The notes: generated by a model not told the origin, from the sequence alone. A stretch of 64,000 nucleotides of DNA from Pedobacter sp. Leaf216 (GCF_001421515.1 NZ_LMKM01000016.1:29441-93440); one strand, 5' to 3'. Positions 53,318 through 62,688 are shown, counted from the first letter of the stretch. Numbers and translations are program-made.

Positions 53318-54715
53318 TTATTTGCTTGGTGTAAGCACCAAATCTTCAACTGCCGATCTTTTCTGCGCCATAACGGTTCTGAATATGAAAACCGCAATCC
53401 CGACCCCAAGTATAATAAAACCAAGAAGTGTAAATGCACTGGTATAATCAATCAGATCTTTTTGAACGTTAATTCCGTTTTCAATAACATTTTTGGTAGC
53501 ATGATTGGCTTTGGCTTTAAACATGAAGGCTATTAGCATGGCACCAATGTTGCCGCCAGCACCAACAATACCAGCTACACTGCCCACAGCAAGTGGGTTA
53601 ATGAATGGAACAAGGCTATAAGTTGCGCCATTGGCCATTTTTAAACTTAGGCCGAAAACAAACATCATGAAAATGGCCATTCCGATATTGCCTGATTTTG
53701 CGAACCAGATTAAGCCGATTCCCTCTACTAAAAGCAATAAAGCGAGTAAAAGTGTTTTGCCATCAAATCCCCAGGTTTTGCCAATTTTATCGGCAACAAT
53801 TCCACCTAGTGGCCTGGCGAAAATATTAATCCAGCCAAAAATACCTGCAACCATACCTGCAATAGCTATTGTTGCGCCAAATGAGTCGGTAAAAAAGATC
53901 GGTGCAAAGTTATCTACAGTAATTTCTACGCCAAAACAGGCTGCATAAGCAATGGTTAAAATCCAGGTGCGGTAATCTTTTGCGGCTAATAAAAAAGTGT
54001 TTTTGGTACTTTTTACGGTTTCATCCTTCACGTCTTTAAAATCGCCCTGTGGTGTATCCAAAGTATACCGGTTGTATAAGAATGCACAGATAAGCAGCAT
54101 TACACCAGGAAAAATCATGGCATATCTCCAGCTATCTTCTGTACTGCAAAATCCCAGGGCTGTAAAACCAGATGCAATTAAAGGCATAAATAGATTGGCA
54201 GCACCACCACCGGCATTGCCAAAACCACCTGCTGTTGCATTTGCCGTTCCTTTAATACTGGAAGCAAACATTATTGAGGTATGAAACTGGGTGATTACGA
54301 ATGATGCGCCGATTACGCCAATCGCTAAGCGGAAAAGTAAAAATGATGTATAAGAATGGCTGGTGCCGATTAAGAGTACCGGAATGGCGCAAAGCACTAA
54401 AAGCCAGGTATAAATCAGTTTAGGCCCAAATTTATCAATCAACCTACCTATAAGTAAACGGGCAATTATGGTGGCCGATACTGAGGCAATTTGAATATTG
54501 CCAACCTGATCTTTAGTGAGGTGAAGCTGCTCTCTTGCAATCTTCATCAAAGGGGCCATTCCAAACCAGGCGAAAAAACAGAAGAAAAATGTAAGCCAGG
54601 TAATGTGGAAGGTCTTCATCTGAACACCCTTAAGCGAAAATATATTAAGTTTATCCAGTGGTTTAGTTGTGGTATTCTGTATCATAATGTTCGGTTTTAG
54701 CGTGAAACGGTTCAT
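53318..54715 (-). CDS. MFS nitrate/nitrite transporter (NarK/NasA type)
   Basis: 465 residues with 12 predicted membrane helices. The first helix 'TWLTFFFCFFAWFGMAPLM' and the paired glycine-rich nitrate signatures 'GGFGNAGGGAANLFMP' and 'GIVGAGGNIGAMLIAFMF' mark the nitrate/nitrite porter family. It starts at ATG 54715 (one base after the upstream stop) or at ATG 54685 ten codons on; the latter removes a basic leader of low conservation. It supplies nitrate to the downstream reductase. Confidence 0.93.
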   Translation of the reverse strand: MNRFTLKPNIMIQNTTTKPLDKLNIFSLKGVQMKTFHITWLTFFFCFFAWFGMAPLMKIAREQLHLTKDQVGNIQIASVSATIIARLLIGRLIDKFGPKLIYTWLLVLCAIPVLLIGTSHSYTSFLLFRLAIGVIGASFVITQFHTSIMFASSIKGTANATAGGFGNAGGGAANLFMPLIASGFTALGFCSTEDSWRYAMIFPGVMLLICAFLYNRYTLDTPQGDFKDVKDETVKSTKNTFLLAAKDYRTWILTIAYAACFGVEITVDNFAPIFFTDSFGATIAIAGMVAGIFGWINIFARPLGGIVADKIGKTWGFDGKTLLLALLLLVEGIGLIWFAKSGNIGMAIFMMFVFGLSLKMANGATYSLVPFINPLAVGSVAGIVGAGGNIGAMLIAFMFKAKANHATKNVIENGINVQKDLIDYTSAFTLLGFIILGVGIAVFIFRTVMAQKRSAVEDLVLTPSK

Positions 54716-54716
54716 G

Positions 54717-55112
54717 TTAAAATTTATAGCCTAAGCCTACACCCGCGTTCCATTTACCATTTTTTACGGCAGTTTTAGGATTATAATATAGCGGAACCTG
54801 TAGTGCGATATGCCGGAATGCTGCCGTTAAGCCAAAACCAAGGTTTGGCGTAAGGGCCGCATTTTTTGGGGCACCGGCAGCAACTTTATCTTCTTTGATT
54901 CGTAAGCTTGGAAGTAGCCCCAGTAATATGGTATAAGGTTTTTTGCTAAATTTTATACTCGGACCGGTACAGTTGATAAAAGCACCGTGATCAACATAAC
55001 CTGCAACGATGGTACCATCGAATAAAACAGCTTTAGTTTGCGATTTTGCCGAAAAAAAGAACAAGGTAAGTGCGAGGCAGCCTGTTATGGCTACATAATT
55101 AGATATTTTCAT
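54717..55112 (-). CDS. Small exported protein of the nitrate cluster, possibly outer-membrane
   Basis: 131 residues. A signal peptide (MKISNYVAITGCLALTLFFFSAKSQ) is followed by short strands ending 'GKWNAGVGLGYKF', a terminal Phe as in outer-membrane beta-barrels, though it seems too short for a full barrel. I cannot name a family. Wedged one base before the transporter gene and 58 bp after nirD, it is surely part of the nitrate transcript. It may help nitrate or nitrite cross the outer membrane; that is a guess from position. Confidence 0.65.
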   Translation of the reverse strand: MKISNYVAITGCLALTLFFFSAKSQTKAVLFDGTIVAGYVDHGAFINCTGPSIKFSKKPYTILLGLLPSLRIKEDKVAAGAPKNAALTPNLGFGLTAAFRHIALQVPLYYNPKTAVKNGKWNAGVGLGYKF

Positions 55113-55170
55113 AATGTTTTGGTTTGGTTAAATTTTTAATCCGGAAAAGTTTAAATCTTACTGGGTCAGG

Positions 55171-55518
55171 TTAAGATTTTGGCGTTGTGCCAATGTAAAC
55201 AGTTCCGTTTTCTATCTTTACAGGATAGGTTTTTATGGCGCATTCATCGCCGCTTAAACATTCGCCGGTGCTCAATGAGAATGTTTTTTTGTGGAAAGGG
55301 CATGCTACCTTAGGTTCATCGGTAGTAGAGCCAATCATGCCACGGCTTAGTGCCATCTGCTTTTTATGCGGGCATTCATTTTGAGTGGCATACCACTCAT
55401 TTCTTCTGGTGAAATAGAAAAGTGCAATCTGCTCTTCACCATGTTTTACACACACGCCACCGTTTTCAATGGCATCCTCGACTCGGCACGCTGCCAGCCA
55501 ATTCGATTGTTCTTTCAT
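55171..55518 (-). CDS. nirD: Nitrite reductase (NADH) small subunit, Rieske-type
   Basis: 115 residues. A Rieske-like fold with 'NECPHKK' (Cys49, His51) and 'VACPFHKKTF' (Cys73, His76), so the [2Fe-2S] ligands are intact here, unlike in many NirD proteins. It forms the NirBD complex with the large subunit encoded just upstream (35 bp gap) and reduces nitrite to ammonia in the cytoplasm. Confidence 0.93.
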   Translation of the reverse strand: MKEQSNWLAACRVEDAIENGGVCVKHGEEQIALFYFTRRNEWYATQNECPHKKQMALSRGMIGSTTDEPKVACPFHKKTFSLSTGECLSGDECAIKTYPVKIENGTVYIGTTPKS

Positions 55519-55553
55519 AATTTTGGGTTTTATAAAGTTTGTAAAGGATTAGT

Positions 55554-58067
55554 TTATAAGGTTTTCCATTCTGCGGTTCTTTTTTGTCCGCGCATTTCAA
55601 CAAATTCGATTGTTGGGTCTTTATCTTCAGGTGCGTTTACAAAATGAGAGAATCTTTTTCTGATTGCAGGGTTCTCAACAGCTTCTTTCCACTCACATTT
55701 ATACGAGGCAATTAAATTTTCAATTTCATTTTCCCATTGGGCCGCCATACCCAAACTATCATTGATGATTACATTTCGCAAATAATCTATTCCACCTTCC
55801 ATTTTGTTCAGCCAGGTTGCCGTACGGGTAAGTGGATCAGCGGTACGGATGTAAAACATTAAAAATCTGTCGATGTATTGGATGCAGGTTTCGCTATCCA
55901 AGTCTGTAGCCAGCAAAAGGGCATGTTGTGGTTTGCTCCCTCCATTACCACACACATACAAATTCCAGCCTTTTTCGGTGGCAATAATGCCAAAATCTTT
56001 ACTTTGGGCTTCTGCGCACTCTCTTATACAGCCACTTACAGCCGACTTAAATTTATGAGGCGCCCGTATGCCTCTGTATCTTTCTTCAATCCTGATGGCA
56101 AAACTAACACTGTCGTGTAATCCAAACCTGCACCATGTGCTACCCACGCAACTTTTAACTGTTCTTAAACCTTTTCCATAGGCGTGCCCGCTTTCAAAGC
56201 CGGCCGCAATTAATTCCTCCCAAATGATGGGAAGATCGTTAAGGTGTGCGCCAAACATATCTATCCGTTGCCCGCCGGTTATTTTGGTGTAGAGGTTGTA
56301 TTTTTTAGCAACTTCGCCAATTACAATCAATTTATCAGGTGTAATTTCTCCACCCGGCACCCTTGGCACTACAGAATATGAACCTCCTTTTTGGATGTTG
56401 GCCAAAAAACGGTCGTTACTGTCTTGCGCTACATCGTTTCCTTTTTTAAGGATCATTTCGTTCCATAAGCTGGCAAGGAGTGACGATACCAGTGGTTTGC
56501 ACACTTCGCAGCCATCATTTTTGCCTAAGGCATCCAGCACCTCATCATAACTTTTTAATTCGTGGATATGGATCAGGTCAAAAAGTTCTTGCCGGCTATA
56601 ATTAAAATGCTCGCAGATTACATTTTTAATGTATTTGCCTTGTGATTTTAAGGTGTAAGTCATTAAATCCTTTACCATTGGCAAACAACCACCACAACCG
56701 GTACCTGCTTTGGTGCATTTTTTCAGGTCATCGATGTTTTCGCAAGAACCATCTGCTACCGCAGCACAGATATCGCCTTTAGTAACACCTTCGCAACTGC
56801 ATATTAATGCACTATCCGGTAAACCGGTAATTCCGGCCCCGCCAGCTGGTTCACTTCCTCCCCGTGCACCAAGTATCAGTTCTTCAGGGTTTTCTGGTAA
56901 AACAATTCGGTTATTAGAGGTTTGCAACAGCAGGTTGTACGCTGTTGCATCTCCAATTAATATACCTCCTAAAAGGTATTGCCCGTCATTACTAACATTT
57001 ATTCTTTTGTAAACTCCTTTGTGTTTGTTTTCGAAAATGATGGTGCGGCAATCTGGTTCAGTAATAAAGTTATCGCCGAAACTCGCTACGTCGATGCCGA
57101 TGAGTTTGAGTTTAGTGCTCATGTCAAATCCGGTAAAAGCTTTATCGCCTTGGCAAAGGTTTGTGGCCAATACTTCGGCCATTTCATAACCTGGGGCAAT
57201 TAAACCATAAATCATTCCATCGTATAAAGCACATTCACCAATGGCATATATGGCAGGATCGCTGGTTTGCATTTTTTCGTTAACGATAATTCCCCCTCGT
57301 GCACCAACTTCAACACCGCAGGCTTTTGCCAGTTCATCACGTGGTTTAATACCGGCAGAAATCACCAGCATATCAACATCTATAACCGTATCATCGCTAA
57401 ATTTTAATGCGGTAATGCGGCCGTCGCCTTCAATACTGGTGGTGTTTTTATTTAAGTGGATGTGTAAACCTAAATCTGCTAGTTTCGATTTAAGCATGTC
57501 GCTACCGGCCGCATCAATTTGCCTCGGCATTAAGCGGGGAGCAAATTCAATGATACTCGTTTTCTCAATTCCCAGATCGATTAACGCTTTAGCGGCTTCC
57601 AAACCCAATAAACCGCCTCCAATAACCGAAGCCGTTTTAGCCTTTTTTGCATAACCACTAATCAAATCCAGATCTTCTATTGTGCGGTAAACAAAAACGC
57701 CATCTTTTTCAATTCCGGGTATATTGGGTACAAAAGCACCAGAACCCGTAGCGAAAACTAAAATATCGTAACTGTAGTCTGCTCCGTTAGCGGTGTAAAC
57801 CTTTCTATGTTCACGGTCTATTTGTGTTACCGGATTATTTAAAAATAAGGTAATATCCTGTTCTTGATACCAGTTTTCTGTAGAAAGTGAGAGATCATCA
57901 GCTGTTTTGCCGTTAAAGTATTCGCTTAAGTGTACACGGTCGTAAGCCCTGCGAGGTTCTTCGCCAAAAACAATAATTTTGAAAGATTTTGTCTTTGATC
58001 TTAACTTTTCGCAGAATTTATATCCCACCATTCCATTTCCTATTACGATTATCTGTGGTTCTTTCAT
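55554..58067 (-). CDS. nirB: Nitrite reductase (NADH) large subunit
   Basis: 837 residues. FAD/NAD domains ('IIVIGNGMVGYKFCEKL', 'SVIGGGLLGLEAAKAL', 'YAIGECALYDG') lead to two BFD-type cysteine modules (about 420-470 and 500-525, 'LICSCEGVTKGD', 'GTGCGGC', 'CEVCKPLV') and the siroheme/[4Fe-4S] reductase half ('TGGQRIDMFGA', 'CVGSTWCRFG' near 640, 'SGCIRECAEAQ' near 677, 'YVCGNGG'). All four cluster cysteines are present. First gene of the minus-strand nitrate operon, so the operon promoter lies in the gap to cobA. Confidence 0.96.
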   Translation of the reverse strand: MKEPQIIVIGNGMVGYKFCEKLRSKTKSFKIIVFGEEPRRAYDRVHLSEYFNGKTADDLSLSTENWYQEQDITLFLNNPVTQIDREHRKVYTANGADYSYDILVFATGSGAFVPNIPGIEKDGVFVYRTIEDLDLISGYAKKAKTASVIGGGLLGLEAAKALIDLGIEKTSIIEFAPRLMPRQIDAAGSDMLKSKLADLGLHIHLNKNTTSIEGDGRITALKFSDDTVIDVDMLVISAGIKPRDELAKACGVEVGARGGIIVNEKMQTSDPAIYAIGECALYDGMIYGLIAPGYEMAEVLATNLCQGDKAFTGFDMSTKLKLIGIDVASFGDNFITEPDCRTIIFENKHKGVYKRINVSNDGQYLLGGILIGDATAYNLLLQTSNNRIVLPENPEELILGARGGSEPAGGAGITGLPDSALICSCEGVTKGDICAAVADGSCENIDDLKKCTKAGTGCGGCLPMVKDLMTYTLKSQGKYIKNVICEHFNYSRQELFDLIHIHELKSYDEVLDALGKNDGCEVCKPLVSSLLASLWNEMILKKGNDVAQDSNDRFLANIQKGGSYSVVPRVPGGEITPDKLIVIGEVAKKYNLYTKITGGQRIDMFGAHLNDLPIIWEELIAAGFESGHAYGKGLRTVKSCVGSTWCRFGLHDSVSFAIRIEERYRGIRAPHKFKSAVSGCIRECAEAQSKDFGIIATEKGWNLYVCGNGGSKPQHALLLATDLDSETCIQYIDRFLMFYIRTADPLTRTATWLNKMEGGIDYLRNVIINDSLGMAAQWENEIENLIASYKCEWKEAVENPAIRKRFSHFVNAPEDKDPTIEFVEMRGQKRTAEWKTL

Positions 58068-58202
58068 AAATCTTAAAGGTATTTTGAGTTTGTTAGTTGT
58101 ATCAGTCGTTTTATTTATTCAATTATTCATCACACTATGTTTTTCAACGTAAATAATTGGTTTTTTAAATCATGATATTGTTTTTATATGATTTTTGATA
58201 TT

Positions 58203-58253
58203 CAAATATAGATTATTATTGAGTAAAAAGTTATTTAAAAGTGATATTTATCA
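58203..58253 (-). promoter_or_regulatory. nirB promoter element and FNR-like operator in the nirB-cobA gap
   Basis: On the minus strand TATATTTG (58210-58203) fits the -7 box, but no TTG sits at the right distance upstream. Instead TGAT-ATTT-ATCA (58242-58253), a perfect FNR/CRP-type palindrome, has its centre 41 bp upstream of the centre of the -7 box. This suits an activator-dependent promoter. The same site is about 70 bp from the divergent cobA start and may serve both. Confidence 0.55.
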
Positions 58254-58319
58254 TAAAATATTTACTTTTTTAATAAAATTTCATCACTTTTATCATTAAA
58301 TAGTTAAATCATTAAAATT

Positions 58320-59084
58320 ATGGTAGAAAAAACGACTGATTTTGGGCTTTTTATAATGGGTGGAGGTCCTGGTGATCCAGAATTAATCACTATCAAAGCA
58401 TTTAATGTGCTAAAAAGGGCAGAAGTTATACTTTACGACAACCTAAGCAACGAAGAATTGCTAAAAATTGCTCCAAAAAACTGTAAAATGATCTATGTTG
58501 GTAAACAACCTTATGGAAATTACACCCCACAGGAGAAAATAAACGATTTAATTGTAGAAAATGCTCAAAATTTTAAAGTTGTAGTGCGATTAAAGGGTGG
58601 AGATCCATTTATTTTTGGCAGAGGGTTCGAAGAATTGATTTATGCAGAAGCCAGAGGGATTACATGTCATTATATACCAGGAATAAGCAGTATGCAAGGT
58701 GCAGGTTTTATAGATGTACCTTTAACCCACCGTGGGATAAGTGAAAGTGTTTGGATTCTTACCGGAACCAAGAAAGACGGAAGCTTAACCAACGACCTAA
58801 AATGCGCCATGAAGAGTTCGGCTACAGTTGTGATTTACATGGGTATGAAAAAGGTTGGTGAAATTGTTAAAGCCTATTGCGATGCTGGTTTAGGTAATAT
58901 GCCAGCTGCAATAATTCAGCATGCTACCTTGCCTCATCAGAAACAGGTAGTATGTACAGTGCAAAATCTGCAAAAATCGGCCGAAGAAGCAGGATTAACT
59001 TATCCCGCTATTATTATTATAGGTAATGTGGTGCAGGCCAAAGCTTATGCGAATTTAAACCAGGGTGAATTGTTATCTGCATAA
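58320..59084 (+). CDS. cobA: Uroporphyrinogen-III C-methyltransferase (siroheme pathway)
   Basis: 254 residues. 'GGGPGDPELITIKAFNVL' (from residue 13), 'RLKGGDPFIFGRGFEE', 'PGISSMQGAGFIDVPLTHRG' and 'VVIYMGMKK' are tetrapyrrole methylase signatures. The enzyme makes precorrin-2, the precursor of the siroheme cofactor of NirB. No fused CysG oxidase/ferrochelatase part is present. The gene is divergent from nirB and probably coregulated through the shared gap. Confidence 0.94.
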   Translation: MVEKTTDFGLFIMGGGPGDPELITIKAFNVLKRAEVILYDNLSNEELLKIAPKNCKMIYVGKQPYGNYTPQEKINDLIVENAQNFKVVVRLKGGDPFIFGRGFEELIYAEARGITCHYIPGISSMQGAGFIDVPLTHRGISESVWILTGTKKDGSLTNDLKCAMKSSATVVIYMGMKKVGEIVKAYCDAGLGNMPAAIIQHATLPHQKQVVCTVQNLQKSAEEAGLTYPAIIIIGNVVQAKAYANLNQGELLSA

Positions 59085-59153
59085 ATAATTTAGTAGTCCA
59101 ATGTTTTATTTGTGATATACAACAATGTAAATAACCTTTGGGCTTCCCTAACC

Positions 59154-59174
59154 AACTGATCTTAGTAATCAGTT
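59154..59174. terminator. Weak hairpin between convergent genes
   Basis: AACTGAT and ATCAGTT pair over seven bases with a seven-base loop behind cobA; no clear T-run follows. Confidence 0.35.
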
Positions 59175-59185
59175 TAATAACTTAG

Positions 59186-59905
59186 CTAAAAGTACTTATC
59201 CAATGTTAAACCATAAGTAAGGTTTAAGTTTTCACTTTGGGTTATATTAAGCTTATTGTAAGTAAGCGCAGTTGTAAGGCTTATCCATTTGCGCAATTTT
59301 AAGCCAAGCGTGGTGCTTGATCGGATGATATAATCGCCTTTTCTGTCGAAAGAATTTTGTAAAAAATGATTTCCATCAATAGTAATCAATTCTTTAATAG
59401 CGAAATGATATTGTAATCTCAAAGAATTCCTATAAGTATGGTAACTATCGCCAACAATGAGGCTACTTTGATCAAAAAGCACACCGTTGCTTAAATTAAT
59501 ATAGGCATTTGTTCTATCTAAAATACTATACGCAATTCCTCCTCCGGCAAGCAGCTGATTTTTAAGTTTTAGCGAGTAGCTGGTATTGTAATTTACCAAA
59601 CCCCAATAATAAAAGTGAGGAAAAGTTTTGTACAGGTTGAAGTTAAGCGTGGTAGAAAAGTCGTTATTGGTTAAATTGTTATTTTGTTTGCCATAAAGCC
59701 AGGCCGAACTGGAGTTTAAAACAAAACTTTTCTTTTTCATGCCGAAATTTAATGCGTTGTTTAGTAAATAGGCACGATCTTCATTTGTTCGGTTAATTGA
59801 TCCTGTTGAGGTAAGCAATACATGGTAATTTGTACTATCTGTATACTGGGCAAAGGATGTTACATAACAGGAAAAGAATAAAATTAGCAGGACAATAAAC
59901 TTCAT
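59186..59905 (-). CDS. DUF481-like outer-membrane beta-barrel protein
   Basis: 239 residues from ATG 59905, chosen because the signal peptide (MKFIVLLILFFSCYVTSFAQ) begins there. The rest is amphipathic strands with aromatic ends ('FPHFYYWGLVNYNTSYSLKLK', 'YRNSLRLQYHFAI', 'LTYGLTLDKYF'), in the style of the DUF481 salt-induced outer-membrane family. Ends in Phe. Function unknown; no partner gene is obvious. Confidence 0.65.
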   Translation of the reverse strand: MKFIVLLILFFSCYVTSFAQYTDSTNYHVLLTSTGSINRTNEDRAYLLNNALNFGMKKKSFVLNSSSAWLYGKQNNNLTNNDFSTTLNFNLYKTFPHFYYWGLVNYNTSYSLKLKNQLLAGGGIAYSILDRTNAYINLSNGVLFDQSSLIVGDSYHTYRNSLRLQYHFAIKELITIDGNHFLQNSFDRKGDYIIRSSTTLGLKLRKWISLTTALTYNKLNITQSENLNLTYGLTLDKYF

Positions 59906-59947
59906 AATTATTTTAACATCATTTGGCATCAATATGTTTAATATGAT

Positions 59948-60199
59948 TTAATTCAGATCGTACCATTTGGGCACCGGGATATACTCCTGATTCCATGTAA
60001 TTTCATTGTGCTCATTTTTATAACCTGCAGAAATCCATCCAATATTGGGTTCTTCCTCTGCAATTTCTCTTTTAAATTTGTAGGCATCTATCGTTAAATA
60101 GTGATAAAGTTTATCCTGATCTGTTTTGCTTTCGGCTAGGAGGATTAAAGCTTTTTCACCTGTTTCGAGAGGGTAAACAAATGCACCTTTTACTTTCAT
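59948..60199 (-). CDS. Small hypothetical protein
   Basis: 83 residues from ATG 60199 ('MKVKGAFVYPLETGEKALIL'); an ATG seven codons earlier is possible. Compact, soluble, rich in aromatic and charged residues, ending 'YIPVPKWYDLN'. No family recognised. Lies 42 bp upstream of the beta-barrel gene in the same direction and may share its transcript. Confidence 0.55.
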   Translation of the reverse strand: MKVKGAFVYPLETGEKALILLAESKTDQDKLYHYLTIDAYKFKREIAEEEPNIGWISAGYKNEHNEITWNQEYIPVPKWYDLN

Positions 60200-60279
60200 A
60201 ATGTTTTTATTTGTAGACAATAAAATTCTGAGAATGTTTTGTTCATTTCCGGATAAGGTTTGTTATGCAGTTCAAAAAA

Positions 60280-60306
60280 AACAACCCGCAAGAATTAACT
60301 TACGGG
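60280..60306 (-). terminator. Terminator of the GH29 gene
   Basis: On the minus strand CCCGtAAG...CTTgCGGG forms an eight-pair stem with one mismatch, followed by 'TTGTTTTTTTT'. Confidence 0.8.
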
Positions 60307-60327
60307 CTTAACTTAAAAATAGGTAGA

Positions 60328-61677
60328 TTAATTTAAAGTCAGTTCGATTACCGGAATCTCAAAATCAGGTTTCCTCTTCGGAAGTTTTAAAACAAGGTTA
60401 TTCCCGGTAGATTTTTCCACATCGACCTGTATTTCTGAATTATCATGTAAAAACTGGGCATATTTTGTTTTGTCTTTATATCCCTCTAAGGTGAGGTATC
60501 CAGTGTTGGGGTATTCGAAAAGGTGTACATAAAGCTTTTTAGTATCCTTATTATAGGTTAGTTTTATTCCGTCGGCTGCTTTATATCCGGCAGGAGCAAA
60601 AGTGCAATGGTAAATAGATTTCGAGTTGGCATGCATCCATAAGGCCAAACTATCCAATGCGGTATTGGCTCTGCTATCGAATTCTCCGCGGGCAGTCGGA
60701 CCAACATTTAACAATAAATTGCCGCCATTGGCTACTGAAGTAATGAGCAGATCCAATAATTTTCTGTTGCTTTTCCAGGTGTTTTCGTCGCGGTGATATC
60801 CCCATGAACCTGAAAAGGTTTGACAGGTTTCCCAAACTTTACCGCGGTATTTTTCCAATTCTTTCGGACCAACCTGCTCAGGGGTTTCAAAATCAGTACC
60901 ATCTTCATAATCATTAAGGTCTAAACGATTATCTACTATAATTTGCGGTTGCAGTTTCCTAATCTGCTTAAGCAGTTCTACCGAACCCCAATCATCACGG
61001 CCTTTGCCATACTTGCCGGGATAAGAGAAGTCGGCCCAAAGAATATCAATTTTTCCATACTTGGTTAGCAATTCTGTTACCTGATTGTACAAATACTTTC
61101 GATACTTTGCCATATCACGGTTTTTATTTAGGTCAGCGTAAGCTTCATCACTTTCTGTCTGTGGCCTTAAAGGATGGTATTTGTCAACCGGAAAATCAGG
61201 GTGGTGCCAGTCTATCAGTGAATAATAAAAGCCAACTTTAATACCCTCTGCGCGAAATGCATCTAAAAACTCTTTTACTAAATCTCGTTTAGCCTGAGTA
61301 TTGGTGGCCTTATAATCGGTGTATTTACTGTCGAATAATGTAAATCCTTCGTGGTGTTTAGTGGTTAATACGGCATATTTCATTCCTGCCGCTTTAGCTT
61401 CCTTTGCCCATTTTTTAGGTTCAAAGAGATCGGGATTAAACTGATCGAAATATTTCTGATAATTTTCGTTTGTTATGCGTTCTGCATTTCTTACCCATTC
61501 GTGGCGCGCAGGTAAAGCATAAAGCCCCCAATGGATAAACATTCCGAAGCGGGCATCCGTCCACCATTCCATTCGTTTGGTTTTTTGAGCAGCAGTTTCG
61601 TTTCCCAATCGCTTTTGGGCCAAGCCTGGTAAGGCAAAACTAAGCAGCAGCAAAGCTGATAAAAATGTTTTTCTCAT
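60328..61677 (-). CDS. GH29 alpha-L-fucosidase
   Basis: 449 residues with signal peptide (MRKTFLSALLLLSFALPGLAQ). GH29 signatures: 'DARFGMFIHWGLYALPARHEW', 'YAVLTTKHHEGFTLFDS', and the nucleophile Asp216 in 'DILWADFSYPG'. It is a retaining enzyme that releases fucose from glycans outside the inner membrane. The length fits a catalytic domain with a short C-terminal beta domain and no extra modules. With the GH95 gene it gives the window two fucosidase types with different mechanisms. Confidence 0.94.
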   Translation of the reverse strand: MRKTFLSALLLLSFALPGLAQKRLGNETAAQKTKRMEWWTDARFGMFIHWGLYALPARHEWVRNAERITNENYQKYFDQFNPDLFEPKKWAKEAKAAGMKYAVLTTKHHEGFTLFDSKYTDYKATNTQAKRDLVKEFLDAFRAEGIKVGFYYSLIDWHHPDFPVDKYHPLRPQTESDEAYADLNKNRDMAKYRKYLYNQVTELLTKYGKIDILWADFSYPGKYGKGRDDWGSVELLKQIRKLQPQIIVDNRLDLNDYEDGTDFETPEQVGPKELEKYRGKVWETCQTFSGSWGYHRDENTWKSNRKLLDLLITSVANGGNLLLNVGPTARGEFDSRANTALDSLALWMHANSKSIYHCTFAPAGYKAADGIKLTYNKDTKKLYVHLFEYPNTGYLTLEGYKDKTKYAQFLHDNSEIQVDVEKSTGNNLVLKLPKRKPDFEIPVIELTLN

Positions 61678-61813
61678 TTTGTGGTTTCTTTTGGTTAGGG
61701 TTTAAAAGACTAATTTACCGAGCAATTGGCATTAAAAATGTTGGTGTATGAGCAAAATATTAAGGGAAATTGGTTTAAATTTCCTTTAACTTTAACCAGA
61801 ATTAACTGTTAAT

Positions 61814-62638
61814 ATGGCATCAAACCCCTCAAAAGATTGGCGTTTCAAACTACACGAAATCATTTACGAATCGAACACGCCCGCAGGTAAGGCTTTTGAT
61901 GTTGGCCTATTGATTGCCATTTTTTCGAGTATTATTGTGGTAATGCTCGATAGTGTGGTGAGTATTCATCAGCAATATGGCAAATTATTCAATATTACTG
62001 AATGGGTTTTTGCATCGCTTTTTACTATAGAATATATTTTAAGGCTGGTAAGTATCAGAAAGCCAATTCGGTATGTATTCAGTCCGTTGGGTATTATTGA
62101 TCTGGTTGCACTATTGCCCTCATATTTAAGTATCTTTTTTATCGGTGCGCAATCGTTATTGGTATTTAGGGCTTTGAGGTTACTTAGGGTTTTCAGAATA
62201 TTTAAACTTGGCCATTTTTTAACCGAGATTAATTTCTTAACGCAGGCACTGAAAAATAGTGTTCGGAAAATAAGCATTTTTCTGCTCACTGTATTAACCA
62301 TAACGGTTATTCTTGGATCGATCATGTACCTGGTAGAAAAACGTGAAAATGGTTTCTCTAATATTCCAGAAAGTATCTATTGGGCTATAGTTACCATAAC
62401 TACAGTAGGATATGGCGACATTTCGCCCATTACACCGCTGGGCAAGTTTGTAGCTTCGGTTGTAATGCTAATCGGTTATGCAATTATCGCTGTACCAACC
62501 GGAATTATCACCCACGATATTGCAGTTGCTTCCAGGCAGAAAAAAGAACTACCAGAATCTTGTCCAAATTGCAGTAGGGAAGGGCATGATAATGATGCAC
62601 TGTTTTGTAAATATTGTGGCTCATCTTTATTTAAATAA
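61814..62638 (+). CDS. Voltage-gated-type potassium channel with C-terminal zinc ribbon
   Basis: 274 residues with six membrane helices. The S4-like helix 'FRALRLLRVFRIFKLGHF' has regularly spaced arginines, and the pore has the K+ selectivity filter 'TVGYGD' (residues 197-202). After S6 comes a short cytoplasmic tail with 'CPNCSREGHDNDALFCKYCG', a four-cysteine zinc ribbon. The ribbon may tie gating to redox or metal state or just aid assembly. Stand-alone gene followed by a terminator. Confidence 0.9.
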   Translation: MASNPSKDWRFKLHEIIYESNTPAGKAFDVGLLIAIFSSIIVVMLDSVVSIHQQYGKLFNITEWVFASLFTIEYILRLVSIRKPIRYVFSPLGIIDLVALLPSYLSIFFIGAQSLLVFRALRLLRVFRIFKLGHFLTEINFLTQALKNSVRKISIFLLTVLTITVILGSIMYLVEKRENGFSNIPESIYWAIVTITTVGYGDISPITPLGKFVASVVMLIGYAIIAVPTGIITHDIAVASRQKKELPESCPNCSREGHDNDALFCKYCGSSLFK

Positions 62639-62640
62639 AA

Positions 62641-62672
62641 ATGCCAGACTGGTTTTCAATCTGGCATCTTTT
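62641..62672. terminator. Bidirectional terminator
   Basis: ATGCCAGA and TCTGGCAT form a perfect eight-base-pair stem, with T-run on the right and A-run on the left, between the channel gene and the convergent acidic protein gene. Confidence 0.85.
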
Positions 62673-62688
62673 TAATGCTTTTTTTAAT

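Noticed and set aside
47046..59084. Whole nitrate island as a horizontally acquired genomic island
   Set aside because: Base composition and codon use look like the neighbours, and there are no integrase, tRNA or direct-repeat borders.
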